Source of the DNA: Candidatus Sumerlaeota bacterium
GTDB lineage: Bacteria; Sumerlaeota; Sumerlaeia; JADFCT01
Length of the DNA: 33,944 bases
NCBI GenBank assembly: GCA_026398575.1
Contig: JAPLSP010000075.1
Coordinates: 1-33,944, forward strand
Direction: 5' to 3'
The position numbers and the translations under genes were made by a program. The notes below the pieces were generated by a model. That model was given only the letters and a program-made list of their open reading frames with translations. It was not told where the DNA came from and made no database searches. Below, one piece after another: positions 32,480 to 33,944 of this stretch (its first letter is position 1; each line of letters begins with the position of its first letter).

Positions 32480-32776
32480 ATGAAACTGCCGACGCCAGAG
32501 GACGCCGCGCGCGTGGCGCGCCTGCTCGCAGCCAGCGAGGAAATCGCCGAAAAACTGGGCATCGCGATCATGCGCGAACGCATGGCGCCGATGGGAGGAT
32601 TGTGCCACATCAAAGGGCAATGGCGGTTGTATCTGAATCAAGGCGCCGATCCAGAAGAGCAGCTTGCAATTTTCGTGCGGGCGCTCACGCGCTTCGACCT
32701 TTCGGATCACTATATCCTTCCCGCCCTGCGGACGGAAATCGAACGCATGGCGGCGGAAAACTCCAGCCATGTCTGA
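32480..32776 (+). CDS. Small conserved-looking protein overlapping truB
   Basis: 98 residues from the ATG at 32480; a TTG at 32444 would add 12 residues. It has helical charged ends and a central GGLCHIKGQWRLYLNQGADPEEQLAIF segment. Its stop codon overlaps the truB start by eight bases, indicating coupled translation. In many genomes rbfA precedes truB, but this protein lacks the RbfA KH-like pattern, so I do not assign it. Function unknown. Confidence 0.7.
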   Translation: MKLPTPEDAARVARLLAASEEIAEKLGIAIMRERMAPMGGLCHIKGQWRLYLNQGADPEEQLAIFVRALTRFDLSDHYILPALRTEIERMAAENSSHV

Positions 32777-33803
32777 GCCCGGCGCCATGACGACCTCAAA
32801 TCCGCCGACCCGCGCGCTGACCGGCGGACTGCTGATAGACAAAGACTCCGGCATGACTTCGCACGACGTCGTGGCGCGGCTGCGGCGGCTCACGGGCCAG
32901 AAGACCATCGGCCACACCGGCACGCTCGATCCGCTGGCCACCGGGCTGATGATTTGCGTTCTGGGCCAAGCCACACGGATGACGGATTATCTGGTCCACC
33001 TCGAAAAAGGGTATGAGTGCGAAGCGCTGCTCGGCGTGGAGACGGACAGCCTGGACGCCGACGGAAACATCACGGCGCAAGCTCCGCCGGAGGCCATTCC
33101 GCAGGATCGCTCCGCCGTCGAATCGGTCCTTCCTGAATTCATCGGCGAGATCGAGCAGACGCCTCCCCTCTATTCCGCAATCAGGGTGCGCGGACGCCGT
33201 CTCTATCATTATGCGCGCGCAGGCGATGAAAAGGACGTCGAGATTCCCGTCCGGCGCGTAAAAGTCCAGCGTCTGGAATTGACGCGCTTCGAGCCGCCAC
33301 GCATCGCGTTTTTTTGCCAGATTTCCTCCGGCGCTTATGTGCGCTCGTTGTGCCGCGATATCGGACGCCGGCTGGGATGCGGCGCGCACGTCGTCTCGCT
33401 GAGGCGGCTGTTTATCGGCCCTCACCGCGTTAGTGACGCCCTCCGGTTGGAGGAATTTGAGCGCCGGCCGGCAGACCAGCGGCGCGATTGGGCGGCTTCG
33501 CGCATTTTGTCTATCCCGCGAGTGGCGCCTCATTTGCCACGTCTGTGCATCCGCCCCGAAGCGCGCAGGCGATTGCTTCATGGCATGGTCTGCGCGCCGG
33601 AGGACTTCACACCGGTTCCGGACGCTTCCTGGACGGGGCGGGCGGTCCTGGCGTGCGATGAATCTTATGAAGCGATTGCGATTGTGGAAGTGACGGCGGC
33701 TGCGCCCTTCGAGTCTTCGGAGCAGGCGCAAAAAACCCCACTCTCCCCGCCGCTGCGGGAATTCGCGGTTCGACCCAAAAAAGTTTTTGCAAATGAGGTT
33801 TAA
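32769..33803 (+). CDS. truB: tRNA pseudouridine-55 synthase
   Basis: 344 residues from the ATG at 32769, chosen because it overlaps the preceding stop; a second ATG at 32787 is possible. The catalytic motif is GHTGTLDPLATG with Asp54. TPPLYSAIRVRGRRLYHYAR and GAYVRSLCRDIGRRLG are typical TruB segments. The protein isomerises U55 in the T-loop of tRNAs. C-terminal residues ~220-344 form an extended PUA-like tail. No repeat invades this gene. Confidence 0.95.
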   Translation: MSEPGAMTTSNPPTRALTGGLLIDKDSGMTSHDVVARLRRLTGQKTIGHTGTLDPLATGLMICVLGQATRMTDYLVHLEKGYECEALLGVETDSLDADGNITAQAPPEAIPQDRSAVESVLPEFIGEIEQTPPLYSAIRVRGRRLYHYARAGDEKDVEIPVRRVKVQRLELTRFEPPRIAFFCQISSGAYVRSLCRDIGRRLGCGAHVVSLRRLFIGPHRVSDALRLEEFERRPADQRRDWAASRILSIPRVAPHLPRLCIRPEARRRLLHGMVCAPEDFTPVPDASWTGRAVLACDESYEAIAIVEVTAAAPFESSEQAQKTPLSPPLREFAVRPKKVFANEV

Positions 33804-33851
33804 TAGCCCAACTTTGACATCGCGCTACTTATTTTGACGAAATTTCAGCCC

Positions 33852-33944
33852 CTAATCGGTCCTAAGTTCAATATTCTCAATAGGTGTCTCTTCATAATTT
33901 TCAAAATAGTGACGAATGGATTGCATTTTTCCCTTGACGGAAAG
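33852..33944 (-). CDS. Possible C-terminal end of a protein running off the window
   Basis: An open frame of 30 codons enters from the window end and stops at 33854-33852, encoding a charged, plausible tail (MQSIRHYFENYEETPIENI). It is convergent with truB. Too short to identify; it could be chance in this AT-richer end. Confidence 0.3.
   Translation of the reverse strand, partial: LSVKGKMQSIRHYFENYEETPIENIELRTD

Noticed and set aside
32480..32776. rbfA, by position before truB
   Set aside because: Lacks the RbfA pattern; assigned only as an unknown protein.

Overview
The window is GC-rich, densely coded bacterial DNA, probably from an uncultured Gram-negative organism of the Planctomycetota/Lentisphaerota/Kiritimatiellota/Sumerlaeota/Hydrogenedentota type. 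That placement is an inference. It rests on a flagellar cluster (fliL-fliM-fliN-fliO), a UroD-family paralogue, a DUF5703 glycosidase, a PknB-like kinase with a long proline/alanine linker, and very abundant short tandem repeats. No rRNA, tRNA or CRISPR array was found.

Layout. 1-2799: 3' part of a secreted-type GH50-like glycoside hydrolase. 2849-3397: a giant nested hairpin element. 3412-4872: cinA, with a 222-nt in-frame repeat insertion. 5094-6029: an AT-richer two-gene cassette (HEPN protein plus DUF1883 protein). 6052-10794: a secreted protein with 14 propeller-like repeats and Fn3 domains. 10991-13220: an O-antigen-ligase/TPR gene split by one extra base inside a tandem repeat. 13426-14298: a HEAT - zinc ribbon - PD-(D/E)XK nuclease fusion. 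14361-18589: housekeeping and metabolic genes (UroD-family, ybeY, trpB2, a small coiled-coil protein, dtd). 18784-21063: a membrane Ser/Thr kinase, divergent from the fliLMNO cluster (21273-24087). 24235-26413: a minus-strand operon of yjbQ, a STAS protein and a HEAT-repeat protein, joined by ATGA overlaps. 26495-27262: a CofE-like protein. 27318-29374: an AT-rich AbiE-type toxin-antitoxin pair with a strong promoter and repeated operator-like sites. 29398-32319: a DUF5703/glycosidase carrying an apparently circularly permuted LamG insert. 32480-33803: a small protein overlapping truB. 33852-33944: a possible protein end running off the window.

The most unusual thread is the tandem repeats. 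At least eight different families, with units of about 7, 9 or 10 nt, occur directly after stop codons (dtd, the kinase, fliO, the HEAT gene) and between genes. They also lie inside reading frames: cinA, the ligase (twice), the kinase linker, and the hydrophobic core of a signal peptide. The other main candidates for something undescribed are the hairpin element, whose mini-hairpins keep a TTTA/TAAA loop while their stems vary but stay paired; the HEPN-DUF1883 cassette; the HEAT-nuclease fusion; and the AbiE pair with its operators.
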